From assembly GCA_023251875.1 (NCBI GenBank), contig JAHEXY010000001.1, positions 744,001-808,000 of the forward strand: a stretch of 64,000 nucleotides of DNA, given 5' to 3'. Source of the DNA: Bacteroidota bacterium (lineage in GTDB: Bacteria > Bacteroidota > Bacteroidia > JAHEXY01). Shown here in pieces: positions 32,951-42,485 of the stretch (its first letter is position 1; every line of letters begins with the position of its first letter). The notes below the pieces were generated by a model that worked only from the letters and a program-made list of their open reading frames with translations, was not told the origin of the DNA and made no database searches. A program made the position numbers and the translations under genes.

Positions 32951-34135
32951 TCACTGACAATATAGAAGAGTCACTAATTCTTTTATTTCCTTTTCACTAT
33001 TAAAGCTATGCAAACAAATGCGAATTCTTTCTTTTCCTTTTGGTACAGTAGGGCCTACTATAGCTCTTGCATCATAGCCTTTTTGTTGAATACTTAAGGC
33101 TAATGATTTTACGTTTTCGTTTCCTTCTATAATAATTGCTTGAATTGGACTAGAACTTGCTACAAAGTTTATAGCCTTTATGCCCTCATCCAGTCCTTCT
33201 CCCTTGGGATAAGGGACGATTTGATAATTATCTATACATGCTAATAGCAAACTTTTAAAATGCTCAACATTCTTTTCTAATTTTTGTTTCTGCTGTTTGT
33301 AATAATCTGTTTGTAAAAGTTCATAGGCACATTTTACAGCAATAAGGGAATGCATGGGTAATGCAGTAGTATAAATGAATGAGCGAGCAAAATTGATGAG
33401 ATAATTTCTTAACACTCCATCTCCAATTACAATACCTCCATGGCAACCCAATGCTTTGCCAAAAGTATGTATACGGGCCAATACTTTATCTTGCAATCCA
33501 AGCTCTACAACTTTCCCTTCTCCTTTTTCGCCATAAACTCCTGTTGCATGGGCTTCGTCAACGAGTAATGCAGCATTGTATTTTTCTGCTAATGCAGCCA
33601 TCTCCTTTAATGGCGCTTCATCCCCATCCATGGAGTAAACAGATTCAACTGCAATAAAAATATTGCCTTGAGCTGTTTTTAATTTTTCTTCCAAATGACT
33701 TACATCATTATGCCTAAATGCATGTGTGTAGGCAATACCCATGCGCATGCCATCATGCACAGAGGCATGAATTAATGCATCGTATAAAATGGTATCGCCT
33801 TTTTTTGCAATACAGGAAAACAATCCCACATTGGCATCATAGCCCGAATTAAAAATAAGTCCGGCCTCGGCTTTGTGAAATTTTGCTATGTAGTTTTCTA
33901 AGTCTTCTGCAAAAGCAGAATTTCCACTTATCAAACGAGAACCTGTAGAGCCTATTCCCCCGTTGCCATAATAAGGAGAATTAGTTATTGCCTCATCCAA
34001 TTCTCGGCTTCTTGCAAATCCCAAATAATCATTAGAACAAAAATCAACAAGATTCTTTTTTACAGATAAATTTCTGAGAGAGCCTTCTGCGATTCTTTTT
34101 TGGAGGCCTTGGTTGAGGTTTTTGAGAATAGACAT
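32951..34135 (-). CDS. bioF: Alpha-oxoamine synthase, probable BioF
   Basis: The 394-residue PLP enzyme is of the KBL/BioF family: VDFCSNDYLGFARSREL, GIGSTGSRLISGN, VDEAHATGVYGEKGEG, and the lysine in THTFGKALGCHGG-like sequence (IHTFGKALGCHGG). BioF condenses pimeloyl-ACP/CoA with alanine; the alternatives are Kbl and related synthases, but the presence of bioD in the window favours BioF. Residues about 307-318 (PYPKGEGLDEG) are encoded by a degenerate GC-rich repeat (33184-33216) before the conserved SSPIQAIIIEGNE block, a tolerated surface insert. Confidence 0.85.
   Translation of the reverse strand: MSILKNLNQGLQKRIAEGSLRNLSVKKNLVDFCSNDYLGFARSRELDEAITNSPYYGNGGIGSTGSRLISGNSAFAEDLENYIAKFHKAEAGLIFNSGYDANVGLFSCIAKKGDTILYDALIHASVHDGMRMGIAYTHAFRHNDVSHLEEKLKTAQGNIFIAVESVYSMDGDEAPLKEMAALAEKYNAALLVDEAHATGVYGEKGEGKVVELGLQDKVLARIHTFGKALGCHGGIVIGDGVLRNYLINFARSFIYTTALPMHSLIAVKCAYELLQTDYYKQQKQKLEKNVEHFKSLLLACIDNYQIVPYPKGEGLDEGIKAINFVASSSPIQAIIIEGNENVKSLALSIQQKGYDARAIVGPTVPKGKERIRICLHSFNSEKEIKELVTLLYCQ
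33184..33216. repeat. Degenerate GC-rich hairpin repeat, in frame inside bioF
   Basis: CCTCATCCAGTCCTTCTCCC followed by TTGGGATAAGGGA; the stem is decayed compared with intergenic copies, as expected for an older insert under coding constraint. Confidence 0.62.
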
Positions 34136-34170
34136 AGGAATTTTAAGTGTAGTTTTTAGAAATTCCTAAT

Positions 34171-35583
34171 CTACGAATTCGCATTAATCACTTCAATCAC
34201 CCTCAGATTTTCTTTTAGGACAGGCATGTATTCAAACATTTGTTCGCAGCGGGTTTTATCCATTTCTAATGCTCTTTCTAGAAATGAAAGGGCTTCTTTT
34301 TCTTTTCCATTGGAAATTAAATAACAAACCATTCTATAAACATAATCTGCATTAGCAGGAAATTTTTGAATGCCCACATCTAATATTTCAATGGCTTTTT
34401 CAATATCGGCTTGGTCAAAAAATAGGTTAGAATAATCGAGCCAAATGTCTTCATTATCGGGTGTTAATTCCAATACTTTTTTGTAGGCTGCATTGGCATT
34501 ATCAATATTTCCGGTTTTGTTTTCTATTTCGGCAAGTATGTACCAAAATTCAGAATTGTCTTTACTTAAATGAACAGCTTTACGAACGTATTGTAAACTA
34601 TCAGTTAATAGACCCTTGTTTTCATATACAATACCCATTCCTAACCACGCATCAGCAAAATCAGGGTCAAATTTGATTGATTTATTGTAATATTCTATTG
34701 CTTTATCGTAATTCTCTAGCCTTTCGTAACATTCTCCTAATTGACAAAAAATTAATGAATCGGGCCCATCGTATTTTACGCTGCTTTTGTAATCAAGTAT
34801 GGCCTCATCATATTTTTCCATATTCACATAAGCATTGGCTCTGTTGTAATAGGCAGCTCCAAACTTATCGTCAATGGCAATGGCATAGCCATAAGCAGAA
34901 ACAGCATCCTCGTATTTACCATTGTTGTTATATGAAATACCGAGATGATACCAAGCAAATTTATTGTAAGGATTATCGTCAATAAATTGATTTAAATAAG
35001 GAATGTATTCTTCTGCCTTACCTGATATATCATGGCAGATGGCAAGTTCTAATAATGTATCACTATCATCAGGATTTTCTTCTAATGTTTTTTTGAAGTA
35101 GATAATGGCCTGATCGTATTTCTCAATGGCTTTATATGCATAAGCAATATTTAAAAATACGATCTCCCTAGTATCAGAATAGATGGCTGCTTTTTTATAA
35201 TTCTCTATTGCCTTTTCGTATTGGCTTAATTGCTTGTGAACAAAACCTCGGGTTAAATAGATATCAGGATTGGATGGGTCAATGGCTTCGGCTTTATCCA
35301 ATAATAAAAAACTAGCTTCTATTTCTTTGGGATGGTTTGAATTTAATGCTAAAATATGCGCTTCTCGTATTAGCATTTCGGCCGATCCGGGATGTTGTTT
35401 TTTTGCTAATTCAATAATTTTGGCTGCTTTTTCAAAACTCCCGGCTTCAACATGGTAATCAATTACACGTTCATAATCACTTAAATCAAAGTAATATTGA
35501 GCTTTTCCTTCAAGCATGCTGTCAATTTTGGCAGCAACCTCGTTTATTTCTTCATTAAATCCAAAATCCTCATTTTCTTCCAT
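34171..35583 (-). CDS. Tetratricopeptide-repeat protein
   Basis: The 470-residue soluble protein has no signal peptide and consists almost wholly of about twelve TPR units of 34 residues, for example AAYYNRANAYVNMEKYDEAILDYKSSV and LIFCQLGECYERLENYDKAIEYYNKSI, plus FADAWLGMGIVYENKGLLTDSLQYVRKAV. TPR arrays act as protein-binding scaffolds. The partner is unknown. Proteins of this length occur next to housekeeping genes in many Bacteroidota. It follows bioF-side gap of 35 bp in the same direction and is probably upstream in that transcript. Confidence 0.92.
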   Translation of the reverse strand: MEENEDFGFNEEINEVAAKIDSMLEGKAQYYFDLSDYERVIDYHVEAGSFEKAAKIIELAKKQHPGSAEMLIREAHILALNSNHPKEIEASFLLLDKAEAIDPSNPDIYLTRGFVHKQLSQYEKAIENYKKAAIYSDTREIVFLNIAYAYKAIEKYDQAIIYFKKTLEENPDDSDTLLELAICHDISGKAEEYIPYLNQFIDDNPYNKFAWYHLGISYNNNGKYEDAVSAYGYAIAIDDKFGAAYYNRANAYVNMEKYDEAILDYKSSVKYDGPDSLIFCQLGECYERLENYDKAIEYYNKSIKFDPDFADAWLGMGIVYENKGLLTDSLQYVRKAVHLSKDNSEFWYILAEIENKTGNIDNANAAYKKVLELTPDNEDIWLDYSNLFFDQADIEKAIEILDVGIQKFPANADYVYRMVCYLISNGKEKEALSFLERALEMDKTRCEQMFEYMPVLKENLRVIEVINANS

Positions 35584-35988
35584 CGCTTATTTTAATTGCG
35601 GTTTTTATCCTTCAATTCACAAAAATACAAATATTTTTTATGACCTCACTCCATCCCTCTCCTTGAAAAAAGAGAGCGATGATGCCCAACGTTTTTGCAA
35701 CTCCAAGAAATGGAATGATGTAATTGGGATAGTCGCCCAAGTCACTCATAAATTATACTGCATCAGGAACTACAAGAATGTTTCGGATTGCCGAGAAAAA
35801 ATTATGTTTGCGCACGTTAGGTGCATGGCTATTTCATAAATTATTTGTTTTGTTTTCTAGTTTAAAATTATTTGATGAAAATAGAAAAGATAATTTGAAG
35901 TTTTTAAAATATAGACTGTAGTAATTTTTAAGTTTGAGTTTCAAGAGTTTTATAGAGCTATAGGCTCGATTCATGATATGAAACGTTC
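35584..35988. other. 405 bp gap without a recognisable gene
   Basis: It starts with an A/T stretch, then a partial GC-rich repeat (35642-35678, stem CCCTCTCCTT with an altered right arm). The rest has a mixed composition (CCCAACGTTTTTGCAAC, GTTTGCGCACGTTAGG) but every frame is short and has no coding character. It may include remnants of a decayed gene, which I could not identify. Confidence 0.5.
35642..35678. repeat. Degenerate GC-rich hairpin repeat
   Basis: GACCTCACTCCATCCCTCTCC followed by TTGAAAAAAGAGAG; the right stem arm has lost its GC pairs. One of the oldest-looking copies. Confidence 0.55.
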
Positions 35989-36393
35989 TTAGTTATAAAA
36001 GAAGAAGAAAAAAAATAAAATAGCTTTTTCTTTATCAACGCCATCAAAGCGTCCTAAAGTAGAACCGGAAGAATCATAAACATAATTACCATCAATCCTG
36101 CCTAATGTGCTTCCTGAACCATCATAAACGTAATTACCATCAATCCTACCCATAGTACTTCCACTTCCATTGTAAACGTAATTTCCATCAACTCTACCAA
36201 TTGTGCTACCACTACCATCATAAATATAATTACCATCAATTCTGCCAATAGTACTTCCTGAAGCATTGTACACATAATTTCCATCAATGCGGCCAGCAGT
36301 ACTACCTGAACTATTATAAAGGTATTGTGCAAATGAGCTTAAAGATGAAAATAAGAATACCATTGCAACAATAAGTTTGTAGATGTAATTCAT
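35989..36393 (-). CDS. Secreted repeat protein, 5-fold beta-flower type
   Basis: The 134-residue protein has a signal peptide (MNYIYKLIVAMVFLFSSLSSFAQ) and then six units of 16 residues of the form YVYNGSGSTMGRIDGN, nearly identical in DNA (48 bp period). Each unit has GSGSTxGRIDGNYVYD. This is the pattern of the 5-fold beta-flower proteins common in Bacteroidota. A hydrophobic Phe-rich tail (ILFFFFFFYN) follows the last unit, which is unusual: poly-Phe is coded by a run of TTC/TTT and may reflect slippage. A ligand is unknown. Confidence 0.85.
   Translation of the reverse strand: MNYIYKLIVAMVFLFSSLSSFAQYLYNSSGSTAGRIDGNYVYNASGSTIGRIDGNYIYDGSGSTIGRVDGNYVYNGSGSTMGRIDGNYVYDGSGSTLGRIDGNYVYDSSGSTLGRFDGVDKEKAILFFFFFFYN
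35990..36345. repeat. 48 bp tandem repeat inside the beta-flower gene
   Basis: About six units of 48 bp, each with ACCATCAAT(C/T)(C/G)(G/T)(A/G)CC-type core, differing by a few bases. The period matches the protein repeat of 16 residues. Confidence 0.8.
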
Positions 36394-36974
36394 AGTTTTA
36401 AAATTTATGGTTGATAAACAAATATAGAAGGGTTTTTTAGAAATAACAAAATACTATTCTCATTCTTTCTCGTTTGGAGATAGACAGGATACAACGTTAT
36501 TATTGTAAATTGATATTGCCGCACATTTAGATGCAGATTGTGGCCTTTTTGTAAGTAAGCAAGCTATTTGGAAAAAGGTAGATATTCCTTGTGAATGTTT
36601 TAAAAAAAATATTGGCCGAAATTATTACAAGTAAAATGCTACTATTACCAGTTACCCAACCGGAGTATCTATAGGTAGAGCTTATTTTAGGTAATTCAGT
36701 TTACAGATTTTTCAATTGCTATTTTCACAATTGATAGGGGGTATCTCATACATATAAAAATTAAGTTATAAGAATTGATTTTTTATATGTAAGCATGCAA
36801 TTAATATGAGGTGAGTTTCATAAAATAGTAGATTAATAATAATTATACCTACATTGCCTTACAAACAATAGATGCTTCTTGTATTCTAGGTTTTCCTCCC
36901 GAGCTTCTAGCCTATAGCGTTATTGTTATTTATAGCCTTTCTAAATTTTAATTATTTTTTAAAAAATATTTTTT
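36394..36974. other. 581 bp gap without an intact gene
   Basis: Apart from the promoter at 36419-36449 no intact gene is visible. A short frame at 36512-36634 reads DIAAHLDADCGLFVSKQAIW, with a faint likeness to the helix-turn-helix part of IS4-type transposases, and may be a decayed remnant; support is weak. The remainder is AT-rich with no clear structure, ending at the desaturase start. Confidence 0.5.
36419..36449 (-). promoter_or_regulatory. Complete promoter of the beta-flower gene
   Basis: On the minus strand TTG, 20 bases, then TATATTTG, 26 bp before the ATG at 36393. One of the best matches to the Bacteroidota consensus in the window. Confidence 0.82.
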
Positions 36975-38054
36975 ATGGCAAAAACATTAAAGTTTATCAA
37001 TAAAGATAAACAACAATACATGGCTACTCTGCGAAAAAACGTAAACGATTATTTTAAAGAAAAAGGGATTTCCCCAAAAGGAGGTTGGAAAATAATTTTA
37101 AAATCAATTATAATGATGACTATTTATATAGCACCATTTATAATAATGTTAACGGTAAACATGAGCGCATGGATAATGCTACCCATGATTATACTTATGG
37201 GAATAGGCATGGCAGGCATAGGCATGTCGGTTATGCATGAGGGTGTACATGGTTCTTCATCAAGCAAAGGTTGGGTGAATAAATTATTAGGGGGCAGTAT
37301 GTACACGCTCGGAAGCAATGTTTTTAATTGGAAAATTCAACATAATATTTTGCATCATTCATTTACCAATATTGATGGTTATGATGAAGATATTCAATCA
37401 CGGGTAATTATTCGTTTATCTAAACATGCCCCACTTTGGAAAATTCATCGTTTTCAGTACATCTATGCTTTTTTCTTATACAGCCTACTAACCATAAATA
37501 GAATGGTTGGAGATTTCAAATTATTTTGGGCATATAATAAAGCCGGATTTGCAAAACAACATCAAGTAAAACCTGCCATAGAATACATGTATATGATTGC
37601 TGCAAAAGCAATCTATTTATTTATTACAATTGGCTTGCCTTTGCTATTAACAAATTTGGCTTGGTGGCAGGTATTGCTTGGTTTTTTTATCATGCATTTA
37701 GTTGCAGGTGCAATAATGAGTACAGTTTTTCAAATGGCGCATCAAGTAGAGGGGCTTGTTCAGCCATTACCCAATTCAGATGGAAATATTGAAAACGAAT
37801 GGGCTACGCATCAAATGTACACAACCGCTAATTTTTCTAGAAACAATCGTTTTTTAAGCTGGTTTGTTGGCGGACTCAATTTTCAAATTGAGCACCATCT
37901 TTTCCCAAATATTAATCATATTCATTATAGAAACATTTCTGTAATTGTTGAAAAAACCGCTTATGATTTTGGTTTACCCTACATTAAAAATGCAAGTTTT
38001 AGGCAGGCTTTTGTTTCTCATGTAAGAACATTAAAGGCATTGGGTAGGAGATAA
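36975..38054 (+). CDS. Membrane fatty acid desaturase
   Basis: The 359-residue membrane di-iron desaturase has three His boxes in the normal order: HEGVHGSS (about residues 89-96), HNILHHSF (HxxxHH, about 125-130) and QIEHHLFP (QxxHH) near the C-terminus. The last is typical of front-end/linoleoyl-CoA type desaturases. It introduces a double bond in an acyl chain, using electrons from a ferredoxin or cytochrome b5; the protein has no fused cytochrome b5. It is a single gene ending just before a 22 bp perfect inverted repeat. Confidence 0.93.
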   Translation: MAKTLKFINKDKQQYMATLRKNVNDYFKEKGISPKGGWKIILKSIIMMTIYIAPFIIMLTVNMSAWIMLPMIILMGIGMAGIGMSVMHEGVHGSSSSKGWVNKLLGGSMYTLGSNVFNWKIQHNILHHSFTNIDGYDEDIQSRVIIRLSKHAPLWKIHRFQYIYAFFLYSLLTINRMVGDFKLFWAYNKAGFAKQHQVKPAIEYMYMIAAKAIYLFITIGLPLLLTNLAWWQVLLGFFIMHLVAGAIMSTVFQMAHQVEGLVQPLPNSDGNIENEWATHQMYTTANFSRNNRFLSWFVGGLNFQIEHHLFPNINHIHYRNISVIVEKTAYDFGLPYIKNASFRQAFVSHVRTLKALGRR

Positions 38055-38059
38055 ATTAT

Positions 38060-38110
38060 TGACATTCAAATTTGTCAAGACAATAGTCGTCTTGACAAAT
38101 TTGAATGTCA
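38060..38110. terminator. Perfect 22 bp inverted repeat between convergent genes
   Basis: Arms 38060-38081 and 38089-38110 (TGACATTCAAATTTGTCAAG start) are exact complements around a 7 nt loop AATAGTC. It lies 5 bp after the desaturase stop and 17 bp before the convergent peptidase gene end. A bidirectional terminator is the simple reading; there is no T run. Confidence 0.72.
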
Positions 38111-38127
38111 CTTATGTAGGTTCTTTT

Positions 38128-39447
38128 CTATAAACTTTCCACTAATTTTTTTTCTGCCATTAACTCTTCAATTTCCTCAGGCTCTAATGGAATATTCTTC
38201 ATCAAATCAATATTGCCTTTTTCTGTAATTAAAATATTATTTTCTAGTCGAATTCCTAAACCTTCTTCTCTTATATAAATACCCGGCTCGCAAGTAAATA
38301 CCATACCTGCTTCAAATGGGCGTTGAAAATTGCCAACGTCATGTACATCAAGACCTAGGAAGTGAGAGGCATTATGCATAAAATATCTTTTATATAATGG
38401 GGCTTCATGGTTTTGTTTTTTTACTTCATCAGCTTTTAATAAGCCTAGTTTTATTAGTTCTTCTTGCATTAATAATCCAACTTCTTTTTCATATTCAGTA
38501 GCAGTATTACCAACAATCAATTTACTTGTAGCAAATTTCATTACTCGTAATACTGCATTGTAAACTTCTTTTTGTCGTTTACTAAATTTTCCGTTTACTG
38601 GTAATGCACGCGTAAGATCAGAAGCATAATTAGCATATTCCGCAGCTACATCTAACAATAATATATCTCCCTCTTTACAAACTTTGTTATTATTAATGTA
38701 ATGCAAAATGCAAGAATCTGCACCGGATGCAATAATTGGTCCGTATGCAAAACCTCTAGAGCGATTTTTTAAAAATTCATGGCTAAACTCAGCTTCAATT
38801 TCATATTCAGTAACACCCGGTTTTACAAATTTTAAAATTCTTCTAAACCCTTTTTCTGTAATATTACAAGCATGTTTAATTAGTTCTACTTCTTTATTTG
38901 TTTTAATTGCTCTTAAGTGTTGCATTAAAATGGCTGAACGTTCATAATGATGCAAAGGATATTTTTCTCTACACCATTTAATAAAACGGGCATCTCTAGT
39001 TTCTACCTCTACTATAGCACGGCCATGTTCATTAGTATTTAAATAAACATGATCACAACGCCCCATAAGCAAATTAAAAATACTCTCAAATTGGTCGAGC
39101 CAGAATATTGTTTTGATTCCGGAAGTTTGTATAGCTTGTTCTTTATTTAATTTAGCTCCATGCCAAACCGCTATTTCTTCATTGGTTTCTCTTAAAAATA
39201 ATACCTCTCTGTATTTTTCGTCTTTGCAATCAGGAAAAAGGAGTAAAATACTTTCTTCTTGATCTACCCCAGATAAATAAAACAAATCGTTGTTTTGACG
39301 AAATGCCATAATGCCATCAGCATTGGTAGGCATTATATCATTTGAATTAAAAACCGCTAATGAATTGGGTTTTAGTTTTGCAATAAAACGTTTGCGCGTT
39401 TCAATAAAAAGAGCGGAATCAATTGGTAGATAGCGAGTGTTTGCCAT
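38128..39447 (-). CDS. pepP: Xaa-Pro aminopeptidase (aminopeptidase P)
   Basis: The 439-residue creatinase/aminopeptidase-P family protein has an N-terminal AMP_N domain and the C-terminal pita-bread domain with the five metal ligands: Asp in LLLDVAAEYANYASDLTRALP (two), His in HNASHFLGLDVHDVG, Glu in FTCEPGIYI and Glu in GIRLENNILI. It removes an N-terminal residue before proline in the cytoplasm. The length agrees with PepP. Its gene is alone, divergent from sdhC by 116 bp. Confidence 0.94.
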   Translation of the reverse strand: MANTRYLPIDSALFIETRKRFIAKLKPNSLAVFNSNDIMPTNADGIMAFRQNNDLFYLSGVDQEESILLLFPDCKDEKYREVLFLRETNEEIAVWHGAKLNKEQAIQTSGIKTIFWLDQFESIFNLLMGRCDHVYLNTNEHGRAIVEVETRDARFIKWCREKYPLHHYERSAILMQHLRAIKTNKEVELIKHACNITEKGFRRILKFVKPGVTEYEIEAEFSHEFLKNRSRGFAYGPIIASGADSCILHYINNNKVCKEGDILLLDVAAEYANYASDLTRALPVNGKFSKRQKEVYNAVLRVMKFATSKLIVGNTATEYEKEVGLLMQEELIKLGLLKADEVKKQNHEAPLYKRYFMHNASHFLGLDVHDVGNFQRPFEAGMVFTCEPGIYIREEGLGIRLENNILITEKGNIDLMKNIPLEPEEIEELMAEKKLVESL

Positions 39448-39563
39448 AAATATAATTTTATTTGAGAAGTATGATTTTAATACTTGATATAATAGTTCTA
39501 AAAATTTACATTTGTTTTGATTTTTAACAAAGTTAATTTTTTTTAAGATAAATTTTTATAAAG

Positions 39564-40232
39564 ATGGCACAATCTACTTTCGCTGATTTTTTTACTTCTT
39601 CCATTGGCCGCAAATTTATTGTTGGCATTACAGGGCTATTTCTAATTAGTTTTTTGGTGGTGCATTGTGCCATTAATGCATGCATTTTTGTAAATGATGG
39701 TGGGTTATTGTTTAATGCTGCCGCAGAATTTATGGCTACCAACATTATCATCCGCATTATGGAAGTAGTTCTATTTTTAGGTCTTATAGCACATATTTTT
39801 CAATCTTTAATGTTAGCCAGATTAAATGATAAAGCTCGCCCTGTAAAATATCAAGTAAGTGGAGAAAATCATAATAGTAAATGGTATTCGCGCTCCATGC
39901 CTATTTTGGGTTTGTTGATATTAATGTTTTTAATTATTCATCTCAATCATTTCTGGGTTGAAACTCGTTTTACAGGTTTGGATGAGCCTACTCTTTATGA
40001 TGAAATGAAAGAAACTTTTGAACATTGGTGGTGGGTTGTTGTGTATGATTTATCTATGATTGCATTATCATATCATCTTATGCATGGTTTTCAATCAGCA
40101 TTTCAAACAATGGGATGGAATAATCCTAAATATACACCAATCATTAAAAACGTTGGATTATGTTTTTCAATCATAATACCATTAATTTTCGCTTTAATGC
40201 CATTGGCAATGTATTTTAATATTATCAAATAA
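39564..40232 (+). CDS. sdhC: Succinate dehydrogenase cytochrome b subunit
   Basis: The 222-residue protein has five membrane helices and the features of the one-piece Bacteroidota SdhC/FrdC: SSIGRKFIVGITGLFLISFLVVHCAINA, KWYSRSMPILGLLILMFLIIHLNHFWVE, and YHLMHGFQSAFQTMGWNNPKYT with likely heme His residues in H-x2-H-type positions. It anchors SdhAB to the inner membrane and passes electrons to menaquinone. sdhA follows after 73 bp that contain a GC-rich hairpin repeat. Confidence 0.92.
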   Translation: MAQSTFADFFTSSIGRKFIVGITGLFLISFLVVHCAINACIFVNDGGLLFNAAAEFMATNIIIRIMEVVLFLGLIAHIFQSLMLARLNDKARPVKYQVSGENHNSKWYSRSMPILGLLILMFLIIHLNHFWVETRFTGLDEPTLYDEMKETFEHWWWVVVYDLSMIALSYHLMHGFQSAFQTMGWNNPKYTPIIKNVGLCFSIIIPLIFALMPLAMYFNIIK

Positions 40233-40253
40233 TTCTTCAAAAAATATTCCAAA

Positions 40254-40289
40254 CCTCCCTCTCCCTTGGGAGAGGGTTAGGGTGAGGTC
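40254..40289. repeat. GC-rich hairpin repeat inside the sdh operon
   Basis: CCTCCCTCTCCC TTG GGAGAGGG stem with outer arm TTAGGGTGAGGT, between sdhC and sdhA. In an operon it could attenuate or stabilise the downstream message. Confidence 0.88.
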
Positions 40290-40305
40290 ATAAAACAATA
40301 ATATT

Positions 40306-42216
40306 ATGTTAGACGCAAAAATTCCAGAAGGACCACTCGAAACAAAATGGTCAAAGTATAAATCAACAGCTCCTCTTGTTAATCCGGCTAATAAAAGAAA
40401 TTTAGAAATTATTATTGTAGGAACCGGCTTGGCAGGTTCTTCGGCTGCAGCTTCTCTTGGAGAAATGGGATACAAAGTAAAGGTGTTTTGTTTTCAAGAT
40501 TCTGCTCGTAGGGCACACAGTATTGCAGCCCAAGGGGGAATTAATGCTGCAAAAAATTATCAAAACGATGGTGATAGCACTTACCGTTTATTTTATGATA
40601 CCATTAAAGGTGGCGATTATAGAGCAAGAGAAGGCAACGTATATCGCCTAGCAGAAGTAAGTGCTAATATTATTGATCAATGCGTAGCACAAGGTGTACC
40701 TTTTGCGCGTGAATATGGAGGTGTATTATCGAACCGTTCATTTGGTGGTACGCAAGTACAGCGTACATTTTATGCAGCCGGTCAAACCGGCCAGCAATTG
40801 CTTTTAGGTGCTTATAGCGCATTACAACGACAAGTAAATGCAGGTACGGTAAAATCTTATACCCGTCACGAAATGTTGGATGTGGTGATGATTGACGGAA
40901 AAGCTAGAGGCATTATTGCTCGTGATTTGGTTACAGGAAAATTAGAACGTCATTTCGGACACGCAGTTTTACTTTGTACAGGTGGTTATGGAAACGTGTT
41001 TTTTCTTTCTACCAATGCAATGGGAAGTAACGTTACTGCAGCTTGGAAAGCCCATAAAAAAGGAGCCTTTTTTGGAAACCCTTGTTATACACAAATTCAT
41101 CCTACATGTATTCCAGTTTCGGGTGATCATCAATCGAAATTGACTTTGATGAGTGAATCATTAAGAAATGATGGACGTATTTGGGTTCCTAAGAAAAAAG
41201 GTGATGATCGTAAACCAAGCGATATTCCTGAAGAAGAAAGAGATTATTATTTGGAGAGAAGGTATCCTGCTTTCGGAAATTTAGTTCCAAGAGATGTGGC
41301 TTCGCGTGCTGCTAAAGAAAGATGTGATGAAGGCTATGGAGTAGGCGCTTCTAAAATGGCTGTATATCTCGATTTTTCTTCTTCTATTCAACGCTTAGGC
41401 GAACACATGATTAAAGAGCGTTATGGAAATCTTTTTGAGATGTATGAAAAAATTACGGGAGAAAATCCATATAAAACACCCATGCGTATTTATCCGGCTG
41501 TGCATTATACAATGGGTGGACTTTGGGTTGATTATAATTTAATGACTACCATTCCGGGTTTATATGCAATGGGAGAAGCTAATTTTTCTGATCATGGAGC
41601 CAATCGCTTGGGTGCATCTGCACTCATGCAAGGCTTGGCCGATGGTTATTTTGTTATTCCATATACAATTGGGGCGTATCTTTCAAATGAAATTCGTACC
41701 AAAGCCATTTCTACCGATCATGAAGCATTTGCTGAGGCTGAAAAAGCAGTGCATGATAGAATTGATAAATTAATGGGTATTAAAGGCACAAAATCTGTTG
41801 ACCACTTTCATAAAAAATTAGGAAAAATAATGTGGGATAAATGTGGGATGGGGCGTAATGAAAAAGGATTAATAGAAGCTATAAAAGAAATAAAAGCATT
41901 GCGTGAAGAATTTTGGAAAGATCTTCGTGTGCCCGGTTCTGCTTATGAATTTAATACAGAATTAGAAAAAGCAGGCCGTGTTGCAGATTTTATTGAGCTA
42001 GGAGAATTAATGTGTTTAGATGCATTGCAACGCAAAGAATCATGCGGAGGTCACTTTCGTGAAGAATCACAAACAGAAGAAGGCGAAGCAAAACGCGATG
42101 ACGATAATTTTAAATATGTAGCTGCATGGGAGTTTAAAGCTGTTGGCGAATTTGAACTACATAAAGAAGAATTAAAATTTGAAGCGATTAAGATTGCGGC
42201 AAGATCTTATAAATAA
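40306..42216 (+). CDS. sdhA: Succinate dehydrogenase flavoprotein subunit
   Basis: The 636-residue protein has FAD-binding [17 protein letters not shown], the covalent-FAD His in [15 protein letters not shown], substrate-site HPTCIP, and [25 protein letters not shown]. It oxidises succinate to fumarate on the cytoplasmic face of the membrane; the Bacteroidota enzyme can run either way. The expected next gene, sdhB, is separated by 1.7 kb carrying two toxin-antitoxin-like modules and a small secreted protein. Confidence 0.97.
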   Translation: MLDAKIPEGPLETKWSKYKSTAPLVNPANKRNLEIIIVGTGLAGSSAAASLGEMGYKVKVFCFQDSARRAHSIAAQGGINAAKNYQNDGDSTYRLFYDTIKGGDYRAREGNVYRLAEVSANIIDQCVAQGVPFAREYGGVLSNRSFGGTQVQRTFYAAGQTGQQLLLGAYSALQRQVNAGTVKSYTRHEMLDVVMIDGKARGIIARDLVTGKLERHFGHAVLLCTGGYGNVFFLSTNAMGSNVTAAWKAHKKGAFFGNPCYTQIHPTCIPVSGDHQSKLTLMSESLRNDGRIWVPKKKGDDRKPSDIPEEERDYYLERRYPAFGNLVPRDVASRAAKERCDEGYGVGASKMAVYLDFSSSIQRLGEHMIKERYGNLFEMYEKITGENPYKTPMRIYPAVHYTMGGLWVDYNLMTTIPGLYAMGEANFSDHGANRLGASALMQGLADGYFVIPYTIGAYLSNEIRTKAISTDHEAFAEAEKAVHDRIDKLMGIKGTKSVDHFHKKLGKIMWDKCGMGRNEKGLIEAIKEIKALREEFWKDLRVPGSAYEFNTELEKAGRVADFIELGELMCLDALQRKESCGGHFREESQTEEGEAKRDDDNFKYVAAWEFKAVGEFELHKEELKFEAIKIAARSYK

Positions 42217-42272
42217 TTAGCTGGCTAGCAGATGAAACCAATTCATTAATTGAAAAATGTAAATTAAAATAT

Positions 42273-42485
42273 ATGTTGTCTAACAATGCTCCTTTAACCA
42301 ATGTTCAGCTTGAACTTTTAAAGCTGTATTCAACTAATTTGTCAGAAAATGATTTGAAAGAATTGAAAGATCAATTAGCCCAGTTCTATGCGAAAAAATC
42401 CATTGATTTAGCCAATAAAGCGTGGAATGAAAAAGGGCTTACAAATGAAGATATGGATAAGTGGTTAAATGAAGATGGGCAATAG
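42273..42485 (+). CDS. Antitoxin of the PIN module within the sdh operon
   Basis: The 70-residue helical protein (LTNVQLELLKLYSTNLSENDLKELKDQLAQFYAKKSIDLANKAWNEKGL) ends with a short acidic WLNEDGQ. It overlaps the PIN gene by 17 bp, the usual coupling in such pairs. I recall similar proteins of about 70 residues before PIN_3-type toxins in Bacteroidota. It lies 56 bp after the sdhA stop. Confidence 0.78.
   Translation: MLSNNAPLTNVQLELLKLYSTNLSENDLKELKDQLAQFYAKKSIDLANKAWNEKGLTNEDMDKWLNEDGQ

Noticed and set aside
35990..36345. CRISPR array
   Set aside because: The 48 bp units are contiguous without variable spacers and code a regular protein repeat behind a signal peptide.
36512..36634. Degraded IS4-type transposase fragment
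   Set aside because: Only about twenty residues show a vague likeness; no inverted repeats or further frame were found. Mentioned only within the gap entry.
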